This document shows, piece by piece, positions 25,364-34,473 of a stretch of DNA of 64,000 nucleotides. Position 1 is the stretch's first letter, and each line of letters opens with the position of its first letter. The notes beneath the pieces are model-generated. The model saw only the letters and a list, made by a program, of their open reading frames with translations. It had not been told where the DNA came from and did not search any database. The translations under genes were made by a program, and so were the position numbers. Source of the stretch: Hyunsoonleella aestuarii (GTDB taxonomy: Bacteria; Bacteroidota; Bacteroidia; Flavobacteriales; Flavobacteriaceae); assembly GCF_006148925.1 (NCBI RefSeq), contig NZ_VAWB01000001.1, forward strand, positions 1,764,001 to 1,828,000. Direction: 5' to 3'.

Positions 25364-26092
25364 CTATTGAAATGTGAAATTAATAAAAACACCTCTAGTT
25401 TTCATATTGGCAATGTTACTTGTCCATGGACTATTCGGGTCTTCATCTCTAATTAATTCATCATTTAAGCTGAAAACACCTCGAATGGATGGGGAGAATT
25501 TGAAATTATAAAAGTAAAAGTCGATACCAAAACCTAATTCATAAAACAAGTTGTTTTTGGTAGTTCTAAATTGCCCATTTCTATTGTCATTGGGGTTTGT
25601 TTCGTTACTTGATAGGTTCAATGCTGTTGAAAAACCGCCAACAATAAAGGGTTTAAAGTTATTAATACGTTTAGTAGAAAATTTTAATAATAAAGGAATG
25701 TGGATGTATGTTGATTTTACCTCTCGAATTAAATCGGAATCAGAGAAACTCATTCCTTGAAAATAATTAGCACTATAGTTTAACTCGCGCGTTGTAATTA
25801 TTAATCCCGGCTCTAAACGTAAATCGATATAATCATTAACACGTAAGTTTCCAATTAAACCAACACTAAAACCTGGACTTCTTTTAACATAGACATCACG
25901 TAAATCGTTGTTATAATCAAAATTAAAATCGTAGTTATTAATTCCTAGAAAGTATCCCCATCTTAACAAATCATTATCGGTAGAGCGCTTTCCTTGGTTA
26001 GCGTCATACTGTACTTTCTTTTTGGTAAATAATTGAGCGTGAGCTTGATGTAATGCAAAAAAGAAGGTTATTAAAATGAAAAGTTGTTTCAT
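25364..26092 (-). CDS. porT: PorT-family outer membrane protein (type IX secretion)
   Basis: Protein of 242 residues from the ATG at 26092 (MKQLFILITFFFALHQAHA), chosen because it gives a signal peptide; the longer reading to 26167 overlaps ubiE. The mature part is an eight-stranded beta-barrel-type protein (WGYFLGINNYDFNF, FSVGLIGNLRVNDYIDLRLE, PFIVGGFSTALNL, ending VFINFTFQ). PorT is needed for T9SS function and gliding in flavobacteria. One base separates it from the ubiE stop, an arrangement known from other flavobacteria, which supports the call. Confidence 0.88.
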   Translation of the reverse strand: MKQLFILITFFFALHQAHAQLFTKKKVQYDANQGKRSTDNDLLRWGYFLGINNYDFNFDYNNDLRDVYVKRSPGFSVGLIGNLRVNDYIDLRLEPGLIITTRELNYSANYFQGMSFSDSDLIREVKSTYIHIPLLLKFSTKRINNFKPFIVGGFSTALNLSSNETNPNDNRNGQFRTTKNNLFYELGFGIDFYFYNFKFSPSIRGVFSLNDELIRDEDPNSPWTSNIANMKTRGVFINFTFQ

Positions 26093-26093
26093 A

Positions 26094-26822
26094 TTATGGT
26101 TTAGATGATACATAAATTGTTGCAACACCAAAGGTTTGCGGAAAATCTTCAACATTAATAAACCCAATTTTATGTAAAATATTGTTCAATGCTTCACCAT
26201 AAGGAAAAACAGACGCCGATTCACATAAATACTTGTAAGCACTTCTATCTTTAGAAAAAACACGGCCAATTGCCGGTAAAATATTTTTTGTATAAAAAAT
26301 ATAACCTTGTTTAAAGGGTGTTTTATCTGGCATAGAAGTTTCTAAAATAACAAAAGTGCCGTTAGGTTTTAAAACACGAAGAATTTCTTTTAAGCCTTTT
26401 TCAAGCGTCTCAAAATTTCTTATTCCAAAAGCAACTGTAATGGCATCGAATGTGTTGTCTTCGAATGGCATGTTTTCAGAATCCCCTAAAATCATCTCTA
26501 TTCGAGCTTCTAGGTTTTTCTTTTTTATTTTTTCTTTTCCAATCTCTAACATGCCACTACTAATGTCTAGACCAATTATTTTTTCTGCATTGGTTTTGGC
26601 TAAATTAATGGCTAAATCGCCAGTGCCAGTAGCTATATCTAAAACAGTTTTTGGATAGCAATCGGAAACAATTTTCACAACCTTTTTGCGCCATTTTACA
26701 TCAATTCCAAAAGATATTACGCGATTTAAACCATCATAATCTCCCGAAATGGTATCAAACATTTTCGTGACTTGTTCTTTCTTTCCTAAATCACTGTTTT
26801 TGTAGGGCTTTACTTTTGACAA
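26094..26822 (-). CDS. ubiE: Demethylmenaquinone methyltransferase
   Basis: Protein of 242 residues of the UbiE/MenG family: [20 protein letters not shown] at the N-terminus, SAM-binding motif [49 protein letters not shown] and the C-terminal [18 protein letters not shown]. It performs the last step of menaquinone synthesis, supplying the quinone used by Na+-NQR. Co-transcribed with porT (1-nt gap). Confidence 0.95.
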   Translation of the reverse strand: MSKVKPYKNSDLGKKEQVTKMFDTISGDYDGLNRVISFGIDVKWRKKVVKIVSDCYPKTVLDIATGTGDLAINLAKTNAEKIIGLDISSGMLEIGKEKIKKKNLEARIEMILGDSENMPFEDNTFDAITVAFGIRNFETLEKGLKEILRVLKPNGTFVILETSMPDKTPFKQGYIFYTKNILPAIGRVFSKDRSAYKYLCESASVFPYGEALNNILHKIGFINVEDFPQTFGVATIYVSSKP

Positions 26823-26982
26823 ATCAATAAATTTTGTGCAAACATACTCAATATATTTTTACTTTATCTTATCGAACAAAGTCAAAATATATGTAATTTA
26901 TATTACACTAATAGAAATACTAAATAAGAAGTAGTAGATTATTATATTGGTTGAATTTAATGTAGCAATACCTATTTTATAC

Positions 26983-26990
26983 TATCTTTG
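26983..26990 (+). promoter_or_regulatory. -7 promoter box (TAnnTTTG) of trkA
   Basis: TATCTTTG, an exact match to the Bacteroidota -7 consensus, 26 bp before the trkA ATG; no convincing TTTG -33 partner is seen at the expected spacing. Confidence 0.5.
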
Positions 26991-27016
26991 CAACTCTTTT
27001 TTATGATAATTAAATA

Positions 27017-28366
27017 ATGAAAATAATTATTGCTGGAGCTGGTGAAGTTGGATTTCATTTAGCAAAATTGTTGTCTTATGAATCGCAAGAGATTACTCTA
27101 ATTGACACCGATAAAGACAGTCTAGCCTACGCAGATAATCATTTAGATATAAAGGTTGTAAGGGGTGATTCTACTTCAATAGCCATACTTAAAGAATCAC
27201 GTGTTGAGTCTAGCGATTTAGTGATAGGCGTTACCTCGTCTGAAACTATAAATATTACGGTTTGCGTTCTGGCAAAACAATTAGGAGCGAAACGCACAAT
27301 TGCAAGAATTTCAAACACTGAATTTATAAACCATAAAGATGAAGTTGGATTTACAAAATTTGGTATAGATGAATTAATTTCACCTGAAGCCCTTGCTGCA
27401 TCTGAAATTGAGCTATCGTTAAAACAATCTTCATTTGATGATAATTACGAGTTTGAAGAAGGTGCGCTTACAATGGCAGGTCTTACGCTTTCCAAAGAGG
27501 CTCAGTTTGTTGGAAGAACAGTAAAAGAAGCGGCGCAAATATTTCCTGAAATTCATTTTGTTCCTATTGCAATACAAAGAGCTGGGACACAATATACTTT
27601 AATACCTCGAGGAGACACTATTTTTAAAGAAGGAGATACTGTCGTTTTTATTACATCTGAAGGTGGCGCTGAGGAGCTTTGTAAACTTACGGGTAAGATA
27701 ATCCGAGAGATTAAAAGTGTTATGATTCTTGGCGGTACCCAAATTGGATATAAAACAGCCAGAGATTTAAGTGATAAAGGCTATAATGTCAAGCTTTTAG
27801 AGCAGAGCAAGGAACGTGCTTTTGAAATAGCCGATAATTTGCCAAACGTATTAGTAATAAATAGTGATGGTAGAGATGTTGATATCCTCGATGAAGAAAG
27901 TATTAGCGATATGGATGCCTTCATTGCGGTTGGTAATAACTCTGAAACCAATATTATGTCTTGCCTTGTTGCAAAAAGTAAAGGTGTAAAGAAATCAATT
28001 GCTTTAGTTGAAAACATGGATTATTTTGAGTTATCTCACTCTATTGGTATAGATACACTCATTAATAAAAAGCTTTTAGCGGCTAATAATATTTTTAGAT
28101 ACATCCGAAAAGGTGAAGTAGTTGCCATGACAAAGCTTAATAACATGAACGCCGAGTTATTGGAATTTGAAGTTAAGTCAACCTCAGCAATCGCTAATAA
28201 GTATATTAAAAACATAGATTTTCCTAGGTCTGCGATAATTGGTGGCGTAATTAGAAATGGTGTGGGGTTAATTGCTCTGGGAGATTTTAAAATTCAGGAA
28301 GGGGACCGTGTTGTTGTATGCTGTCTTTTACGATCCATAAAAGGTGTAGAAAAATTGTTTCTTTAA
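27017..28366 (+). CDS. trkA: Trk potassium uptake regulator TrkA
   Basis: Protein of 449 residues; cytoplasmic NAD(H)-binding gating subunit of the TrkAH K+ channel. Two RCK_N/RCK_C repeats: first Rossmann motif IIIAGAGEVGFHLAKLL at residue 2 and second VMILGGTQIGYKTARDL near 236, each followed by a TrkA-C domain (ALTMAGLTL... and AELLEFEVKSTS...). Begins the trkA-trkH operon; trkH follows after 3 nt. Confidence 0.96.
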   Translation: MKIIIAGAGEVGFHLAKLLSYESQEITLIDTDKDSLAYADNHLDIKVVRGDSTSIAILKESRVESSDLVIGVTSSETINITVCVLAKQLGAKRTIARISNTEFINHKDEVGFTKFGIDELISPEALAASEIELSLKQSSFDDNYEFEEGALTMAGLTLSKEAQFVGRTVKEAAQIFPEIHFVPIAIQRAGTQYTLIPRGDTIFKEGDTVVFITSEGGAEELCKLTGKIIREIKSVMILGGTQIGYKTARDLSDKGYNVKLLEQSKERAFEIADNLPNVLVINSDGRDVDILDEESISDMDAFIAVGNNSETNIMSCLVAKSKGVKKSIALVENMDYFELSHSIGIDTLINKKLLAANNIFRYIRKGEVVAMTKLNNMNAELLEFEVKSTSAIANKYIKNIDFPRSAIIGGVIRNGVGLIALGDFKIQEGDRVVVCCLLRSIKGVEKLFL

Positions 28367-28369
28367 TTC

Positions 28370-29863
28370 ATGAAACTTAATTACAAAATAATTTTTCATT
28401 TTCTAGGCTTACTTGTTCTTTTCAATGGCGGGTTTATGCTTTTAGCAACCTTATTTAGTCTTATTTATAAGGATGGTGTTACACTTCAATTATTTTCTGC
28501 CTCAGCTATTACCTTACTTGTTGGTCTTGTTGTAATGGTACTTACAAGAAAACATACCAAGGAAATGAATAAGCGCGAAGGGTATATTGTAGTTGCTTTT
28601 GGCTGGATTATTATGGCATTATCGGGCACTTTGCCTTATGTTTTAACTCAAAGTGTTCCAAGTTTTACAAATGCTTTTTTCGAAACTATGTCCGGTTATA
28701 CAACTACTGGGGCATCAATTTTAAATGATATTGAAATCGTCCCTAAAGGGGTGTTGTTTTGGCGTAGTTTAACACATTGGATAGGCGGGATGGGAATTAT
28801 TGTTTTAGCAATTGCGATACTACCATTACTGGGAATAGGAGGTATGCAGATGTTTGCTGCAGAAGCGCCAGGTCCAAGTGCTGATAAATTACATCCTAGA
28901 ATTACAGACACGGCAAAACGACTATGGCTTATATATTTTGGATATACGGCTGCCGAGACTATTTTACTTCAAGTCGCAGGTATGTCATTTTTTGATGCTA
29001 TTAATCATGCCTTGTGTACTTTATCGACAGGAGGCTTTTCGACTAAAAATGCAAGTATTGCGCATTGGAATGGACAACCCATAATACAATATATCATTAT
29101 GGTATTTATGTTTTTAGCAGGGACTAATTTTGTTTTAAGTTATTTTGCATTTAAAGGAAAAGTTCAAAAAATAATTAAGGACGAGGAGTTTAAACTATAT
29201 TTTAAGTTTATTGCCATATTTACTCTAATTGCAACCTTAATAATATACTTCAGGGCAGATGTTTCTGTTTCTTCAATATCTCACCCAATGATTTATGGAG
29301 AAGAAGAGAGTGCTTTTAGGCATGGTCTTTTTCAGGTTTTAGCAATTGTAACTACAACAGGTTTTGTAACTGCAGATTACACCCTATGGACACCCTTTTT
29401 GATGGTTTTCTTCTTTGGCTTAATGTTTTTAGGAGGATCTGCGGGAAGTACTTCTGGTGGTGTTAAAGTAGTGCGACACTTAATTTTAATAAAGAATGGT
29501 TTTTTAGAGTTTAAACGTTCGTTGCATCCAAATGCCATTTTGCCTGTTCGGTATAATACCAAGTCTATTTCTGGAGATATTGTTTTTAACATATTAGCCT
29601 TCTTTATTTTGTATATGCTCTCCTTTATTATAGGGGCTTTAGTGTTTTCTATGTTTGAGATCGATTTTGTGTCTGCTATCGGATTATCTGCTTCAAGTTT
29701 AGGAAATGTTGGACCAGCATTGGGTGATTTTGGACCTGTAAATAATTATGAATCATTGCCAGCGTTAGGAAAATGGTGGTCTTCATTTTTAATGTTAATT
29801 GGACGTTTAGAATTGTTTACAGTATTGGTGTTATTTACACCATTTTTTTGGAGGAATCGATAA
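28370..29863 (+). CDS. trkH: Trk potassium uptake channel TrkH
   Basis: Protein of 497 residues with about ten to twelve membrane segments arranged as four M1-P-M2 repeats. Selectivity-filter-type pore loops can be seen: ETMSGYTTTGASI, LCTLSTGGFST, IVTTTGFVTADYT and SASSLGNVGPALG. FLGGSAGSTSGGVKV carries the intramembrane loop region. Forms the K+ pathway gated by TrkA encoded 3 nt upstream. Confidence 0.96.
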   Translation: MKLNYKIIFHFLGLLVLFNGGFMLLATLFSLIYKDGVTLQLFSASAITLLVGLVVMVLTRKHTKEMNKREGYIVVAFGWIIMALSGTLPYVLTQSVPSFTNAFFETMSGYTTTGASILNDIEIVPKGVLFWRSLTHWIGGMGIIVLAIAILPLLGIGGMQMFAAEAPGPSADKLHPRITDTAKRLWLIYFGYTAAETILLQVAGMSFFDAINHALCTLSTGGFSTKNASIAHWNGQPIIQYIIMVFMFLAGTNFVLSYFAFKGKVQKIIKDEEFKLYFKFIAIFTLIATLIIYFRADVSVSSISHPMIYGEEESAFRHGLFQVLAIVTTTGFVTADYTLWTPFLMVFFFGLMFLGGSAGSTSGGVKVVRHLILIKNGFLEFKRSLHPNAILPVRYNTKSISGDIVFNILAFFILYMLSFIIGALVFSMFEIDFVSAIGLSASSLGNVGPALGDFGPVNNYESLPALGKWWSSFLMLIGRLELFTVLVLFTPFFWRNR

Positions 29864-30015
29864 TTTTTCACTGAATACTTTTTTTAAATCTCATCAGTGT
29901 TTATAGGTGTTTTCGAATTTTTATAATTGATTTTTAGATAGTTATGTAATTATTTGCTGTAACATTTTTATAGTATCAGCGTCTTAATTATATAACCAAT
30001 TAAATATTTTAAATC

Positions 30016-30270
30016 ATGGAATTAGTATTATCATCAGAAAATGTCGAACCATTGCCTAGGCAAAAAGAGGACTTAATTGTAAAGCCTTCAAATTTTTTAA
30101 ATTCTTCTTATAAAAATGTAGTTGAGAGCAATTATTCAAAAATGAATAGCAATTCTCTTTTCGGAATCCGACAAAGTGTTAAAAGTCATTTTTTTGTATC
30201 TTCTAGTGTTGCTGCAACTGCAATAAAATTGTCTGTATTTTTAACTATAGCTTTACTTATATTGAATTAA
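30016..30270 (+). CDS. Small hypothetical protein with C-terminal membrane helix
   Basis: Protein of 84 residues: polar N-terminal part rich in Ser and Asn (NFLNSSYKNVVESNYSKMNS), then a hydrophobic stretch at about 66-83 (AATAIKLSVFLTIALLIL). Has its own leader region of about 150 bp and a terminator 17 bp downstream, which supports expression. Not recognised; could be an orphan small tail-anchored protein. Confidence 0.5.
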   Translation: MELVLSSENVEPLPRQKEDLIVKPSNFLNSSYKNVVESNYSKMNSNSLFGIRQSVKSHFFVSSSVAATAIKLSVFLTIALLILN

Positions 30271-30286
30271 AAAGTAAGCCATAAAA

Positions 30287-30311
30287 AAAAGCCACTTATA
30301 AGCGGCTTTTT
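30287..30311. terminator. Bidirectional terminator
   Basis: Near-palindrome AAAAGCC-A-CTTATAAG-C-GGCTTTT, flanked by A- and T-runs, between the small gene and the convergent aminotransferase gene. Confidence 0.8.
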
Positions 30312-30341
30312 CATTTTCGTATTTATTTTTTAGAGTAAAAT

Positions 30342-31526
30342 TTAACTCACAGCAGCTTTTATACGTTTGATAGCTTCAATTATTTGCTCTTTAGATGCGG
30401 CATAAGAAATTCTAATGCAATTAGGGTTTCCAAAGGCATCACCAGTTACAGTAGCAACAAGAGCTTCTTCTAATAAGTATAAAGAGAAATCTGAAGCGTT
30501 GTTAATTTTGTGACCTTTCAGAGTTTTTCCAAAGAAGTAAGTTACATCTGGAAAGACATAAAAGGCACCAACTGGTGTATTTGCCTTAAAGCCTTGAATA
30601 TCGTTAACAAGGCTTAATATTAAATCACGACGTTCTTTAAATTCGTCAATCATATATTGAACACGAGAAGGTGATTCATTTAAAGCTGTAATTACCGCAC
30701 GTTGAGCTATACAGTTTGCGCCACTAGTCATTTGACCTTGCATTTTATTACATGCTCTTGCAATTTTTTCTGGAGCACCAATAAAGCCAATACGCCATCC
30801 TGTCATAGCGAAGGCTTTAGAAACACCGTTCACAGTGATGGTATTGTTATACATATCTTCAAACGCAGCCATACTCGCATGACCTTGACCATAATTAATA
30901 TGCTCGTATATTTCGTCTGAAACAACATAAATATTAGGATGTTTAACTAAAACATCGGCTAATGCTCTTAACTCAGTTTCACTGTAAACAGAACCACTTG
31001 GGTTACAAGGAGAACTGAACCAAATCATTTTAGTCTTCGGAGTGATTGCGGCTTCAAGTTGTTCCGCCGTCATTTTAAAATCGGTATCAATGGACGTTTT
31101 TACCTCAATAGGAACGCCATCATATAATTTTACGATATCAGAATAACTAACCCAATATGGGCATGGTAAAAGGACTTCATCGCCTTCATTAAGCATAACT
31201 CCAGCAATATTTGCTAAGCATTGTTTAGCCCCTGTTGAAACTACTATCTGAGATGGTGTATAACTTAATTTGTTATCACGTTTAAACTTAGTTATAATAG
31301 CTTCTTTAAGTTCTCCATAACCATCAACAGGAGTATAAGAGTTATAACCATCATTAATGGCTTGAATAGCTGCTTCTCTAATAAAATCAGGAACCTTAAA
31401 ATCTGGTTCTCCTAGGCTCAAACCAATAATGTCTTTTCCTTCGCCTCTAAGTTCTCTTGCTTTTGCTGCCATTGCTAAAGTGGCAGACGTAGACATGTTT
31501 AAAATTCTATCGGATAGTAATTGCAT
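30342..31526 (-). CDS. Class I PLP-dependent aminotransferase (aspartate aminotransferase type)
   Basis: Protein of 394 residues, fold type I. Motifs: GLSLGEPDFKVPDFI at the N-terminus, SSPCNPSGSVYS (Asn-Pro-x-Gly), DEIYEHI with the pyridine-binding Asp, and SKAFAMTGWRIGF with the PLP Lys237. Length and motifs fit the Ib aspartate/prephenate-type aminotransferases that convert aspartate and 2-oxoglutarate to oxaloacetate and glutamate. Probably aspC/aspB-like; the exact amino-acid range is uncertain. Same strand as the desaturase but separated by 33 bp in the upstream direction, so possibly co-transcribed with it. Confidence 0.92.
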   Translation of the reverse strand: MQLLSDRILNMSTSATLAMAAKARELRGEGKDIIGLSLGEPDFKVPDFIREAAIQAINDGYNSYTPVDGYGELKEAIITKFKRDNKLSYTPSQIVVSTGAKQCLANIAGVMLNEGDEVLLPCPYWVSYSDIVKLYDGVPIEVKTSIDTDFKMTAEQLEAAITPKTKMIWFSSPCNPSGSVYSETELRALADVLVKHPNIYVVSDEIYEHINYGQGHASMAAFEDMYNNTITVNGVSKAFAMTGWRIGFIGAPEKIARACNKMQGQMTSGANCIAQRAVITALNESPSRVQYMIDEFKERRDLILSLVNDIQGFKANTPVGAFYVFPDVTYFFGKTLKGHKINNASDFSLYLLEEALVATVTGDAFGNPNCIRISYAASKEQIIEAIKRIKAAVS

Positions 31527-31559
31527 TTATTTGTTTTTGTTTATATGTAAGTGTATGCT

Positions 31560-32654
31560 TTAGGCTAATGCCGGTTTTCTGCCTAATATTTTTAATTGGT
31601 TATAATGTTCTGCTACAGCTTTCCAGAAGGTATTGTATTCGTTGTAGGGTAGGCTGAATTCTTTAGCGGTTTGCTTCACTATCTTGGCAATTTTACCATA
31701 ATGGATATGACTGATATGTGAAAATAAATGATGCTCCACTTGTCTGTTTAATCCACCTGTATAAAAACTAGCTAACCAGCTTTTTGGAGAAAAGTTCGAT
31801 GTGGTAAGTAATTGATGAATGGCCCATGTGTTTTTCATATTACCATTTTTATCTGGCAATGGCATTTCTGTATTTGGCATAACATGAGCCAATTGAAAAA
31901 TAACGCTCAGAATAATTCCAGCAGTGTAGTGCATAACCACAAAACCAATTAAAACTTCCCACCATGCAAAGCCTAATGAAAGTGGTAATACGACCCAAAT
32001 AGAATAATACACTATTTTTCCAATTATTAACTTGGTCCATTGCGTTGTTGGATTGGGAAATTTACCATAGGCTAGTTTCCTTTTAAGATATTGGTAGGTT
32101 TGAATAAAGTCGGTTGTAATAGCCCAATTTGCAGTAAGTAAACCATATAAAAAAAACGCGTAATATCTTTGATATTTATGAATTCTCAACCATCTGGTGT
32201 GCTTTGAAAATCGGATTATTCTTCCTGCATCAATATCTTCATCATGCCCTTGAATATTGGTATATGTGTGGTGTAAAACATTATGTTGAACTTTCCAATT
32301 GTAGTCATTTCCAGCAAGTATATAAATACTGCTTCCCATTAATTTATTAACCCATTTTTTACTAGAAAAAGAACCATGGTTAGCATCATGCATAACATTC
32401 ATGCCAACACCTGCCATCCCTATTCCAGTGGTAATCATGCATAAAATTTGTACCCATCCAGGTAGAGTTATTGTTAAAACTAAAACCACTGGAACAACTA
32501 ATAAAGCAAACATAAAAATTGCTTTTAAGTATAGCTTCCAATTACCAGTACGTTTAATGTTATTGTCTTTAAAGTAGTCGTTAACACGTTTGTTAAGCGT
32601 CTTAAAAAATTTTGCAGAGTCCTTTCTAGAAAAGGTTAATGCTTGTTTAGTCAT
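31560..32654 (-). CDS. Membrane fatty acid desaturase
   Basis: Protein of 364 residues with four hydrophobic helices in two pairs and the three histidine boxes of front-end/acyl-lipid desaturases: H89DANH93, H124NVLHH129 and Q305VEHHLFSH313. These bind the di-iron centre. The QVEHH form of box 3 is typical of the delta-5/6-type (DesA-like) subfamily. Introduces a double bond in acyl chains, tuning membrane fluidity. Divergent from rsmG. Confidence 0.92.
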   Translation of the reverse strand: MTKQALTFSRKDSAKFFKTLNKRVNDYFKDNNIKRTGNWKLYLKAIFMFALLVVPVVLVLTITLPGWVQILCMITTGIGMAGVGMNVMHDANHGSFSSKKWVNKLMGSSIYILAGNDYNWKVQHNVLHHTYTNIQGHDEDIDAGRIIRFSKHTRWLRIHKYQRYYAFFLYGLLTANWAITTDFIQTYQYLKRKLAYGKFPNPTTQWTKLIIGKIVYYSIWVVLPLSLGFAWWEVLIGFVVMHYTAGIILSVIFQLAHVMPNTEMPLPDKNGNMKNTWAIHQLLTTSNFSPKSWLASFYTGGLNRQVEHHLFSHISHIHYGKIAKIVKQTAKEFSLPYNEYNTFWKAVAEHYNQLKILGRKPALA

Positions 32655-32770
32655 GCTATTAATTTTAATATGATTAAAAATAAAGATTATCGATCATACC
32701 TGCGGCAAAGATAGGTATAAAGCAATTGAAGTAATAACGTTTTTTTGTAAAAATATGCACATAAAAAGTA

Positions 32771-32778
32771 TATTTTTG
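32771..32778 (+). promoter_or_regulatory. -7 promoter box of rsmG
   Basis: TATTTTTG matches TAnnTTTG 17 bp before the start codon; a TTTG at 32744-32747 lies 23 bp upstream of it, acceptable for a -33 box. Confidence 0.5.
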
Positions 32779-32795
32779 TTGAAAATTTAACATGA

Positions 32796-33419
32796 ATGGA
32801 GCTTATTCTGAAGTACTTTCCTAATCTAACTGAAGATCAAATTAATAACTTTAAAAAGTTAGAATCACTTTATAAAGATTGGAATTTAAAGATTAATGTT
32901 GTTTCACGAAAAGATATCGATGAGTTGTATTTGCGACATGTGTTACATTCTTTAGGGATAGCTAAATTGATTACTTTTAAGAATGGTAGTCGTATTTTGG
33001 ATGTCGGCACAGGCGGTGGTTTTCCTGGAATTCCTTTAGCCATTTTATTTCCTAAGTGTTCATTTCATCTTGTAGACAGTATAGCAAAAAAATTAAAAGT
33101 TGTAAATGAAGTAGTTGAAGGTTTAGGGATAACCAATGTAAGAACAACTCACAGTAGAGTAGAGGCAATTGATGAAACTTATGATTTTATTGTAAGTCGT
33201 GCAGTTGCTGCAATGCCTACTTTTGTACATTGGACAAAAGGTAAAATTTCAAAAAAACAAAACCATGAGCTTAAGAATGGTATTATTTACTTAAAAGGAG
33301 GAGATTTAACCGAAGAACTTCAAAATTATCAGAAAGCTAAGATTTATAATTTGAGGGATTATTACACTGAATCATTTTTTGATACTAAAAAAGTGGTGCA
33401 CTTACCTTTAAAGTATTAG
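32796..33419 (+). CDS. rsmG: 16S rRNA (guanine527-N7)-methyltransferase
   Basis: Protein of 207 residues, standard for RsmG/GidB. Motifs: LYKDWNLKINVVSRKD near the N-terminus, the SAM site RILDVGTGGGFPGIPLA, and VSRAVAAMPTFVHW. Modifies G527 of 16S rRNA with S-adenosylmethionine. The start was chosen because the alternative ATG at 32792 is in another frame. Convergent with the TPR gene, 6 bp apart. Confidence 0.95.
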   Translation: MELILKYFPNLTEDQINNFKKLESLYKDWNLKINVVSRKDIDELYLRHVLHSLGIAKLITFKNGSRILDVGTGGGFPGIPLAILFPKCSFHLVDSIAKKLKVVNEVVEGLGITNVRTTHSRVEAIDETYDFIVSRAVAAMPTFVHWTKGKISKKQNHELKNGIIYLKGGDLTEELQNYQKAKIYNLRDYYTESFFDTKKVVHLPLKY

Positions 33420-33425
33420 ACCATA

Positions 33426-34385
33426 TTACAATTTATTCAAATCGTAAAACACACTTTTAAAAAACATAGACTGTTTTAAATACCAATAGGAAGCAGCAAA
33501 TTGTTCTATGGGTATATCGGGGTTAGCTTTATCTAAAAGTATGTTTTTGCTTTTTTGAAAATATGCTTTAGCCGAGTCGGAATCTCCAATTTTATAATGG
33601 GCAATTGCTAAGCCTAAAAGGGCATCGAAATCTAAGGAGTCGAATTTTAAATTTATCATATAATCTTCAATGGCGTCTTTATATTTTCCAAGAAATAGAA
33701 AAGTTGTACCACGATAAAAGTAAGGGAAACTATTTTGTCTATCTAATCTAATAGCTAGATTAAAATCCGCATTTGCTTTTTGAAAATAATTAATATCGAG
33801 GTAAAATAAACCTCTATTATAAAAAGCATCAGAACTAGGATTAACAAGAATGGCTGTCGAATAATCCTTAAGTGCTTTCTTGTAATTCTCTAGAGCTGCA
33901 TGTGCCGAAGCTCTAAGTGTATAGGCAATTTGTAAATCGGGAATTACTTTTAAAACAGCATCAAAATCTTTTATGGCTCTTTCGTATTCTCCCAAATCAT
34001 ATTTTGCACATGCTAAACTGTATTGAGCGTCAACAAAATTTTTATCTAAGGCAACAGCTTTCGTATAATCGGCTTTTGCGCCATTAAAATCTTCAAGGTT
34101 GTATCTGGAATTTCCTCGGTTAAAATAGGTGTCGGCATCAGGTTCTTCAATAATTATTTTTGAATAGTCCACAATGGCTCCATGGTAATTTCCCAGATCA
34201 TTCTTAGCAAGTGCACGATGAAAATAAGCATCAAGATTATTAGGCTCAATGTCTATAACTTGATTAAGTAATTCAATTTTTTCATTAAGGTCTGTAGATC
34301 TTAAGGCTTGTCGGTAAATCTTTTTTGCCTGTCCTAGAATAAGAAACGGTGTTAATGCAAATAGTAGGATAAAGATTTTCTTCAT
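33426..34385 (-). CDS. Exported TPR-repeat protein
   Basis: Protein of 319 residues: signal peptide (MKKIFILLFALTPFLILG) followed by at least seven tetratricopeptide repeats of 34 residues, seen by recurring patterns such as AYFHRALAKNDLGNYHGAI, TYFNRGNSRYNLEDFNGAK, AQYSLACAKYDLGEYERAI and PYFYRGTTFLFLGKYKDAI. Probably a periplasmic protein-interaction scaffold. No enzymatic domain; partner unknown. Confidence 0.88.
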   Translation of the reverse strand: MKKIFILLFALTPFLILGQAKKIYRQALRSTDLNEKIELLNQVIDIEPNNLDAYFHRALAKNDLGNYHGAIVDYSKIIIEEPDADTYFNRGNSRYNLEDFNGAKADYTKAVALDKNFVDAQYSLACAKYDLGEYERAIKDFDAVLKVIPDLQIAYTLRASAHAALENYKKALKDYSTAILVNPSSDAFYNRGLFYLDINYFQKANADFNLAIRLDRQNSFPYFYRGTTFLFLGKYKDAIEDYMINLKFDSLDFDALLGLAIAHYKIGDSDSAKAYFQKSKNILLDKANPDIPIEQFAASYWYLKQSMFFKSVFYDLNKL

Positions 34386-34473
34386 TTAGAAATTTTTAAA
34401 ATAAAGATAGCAAAAAATATACCGCTTTGAATGCTTCGTGAAATTTTGGGTGGATTAATCTAAATTTTATTAA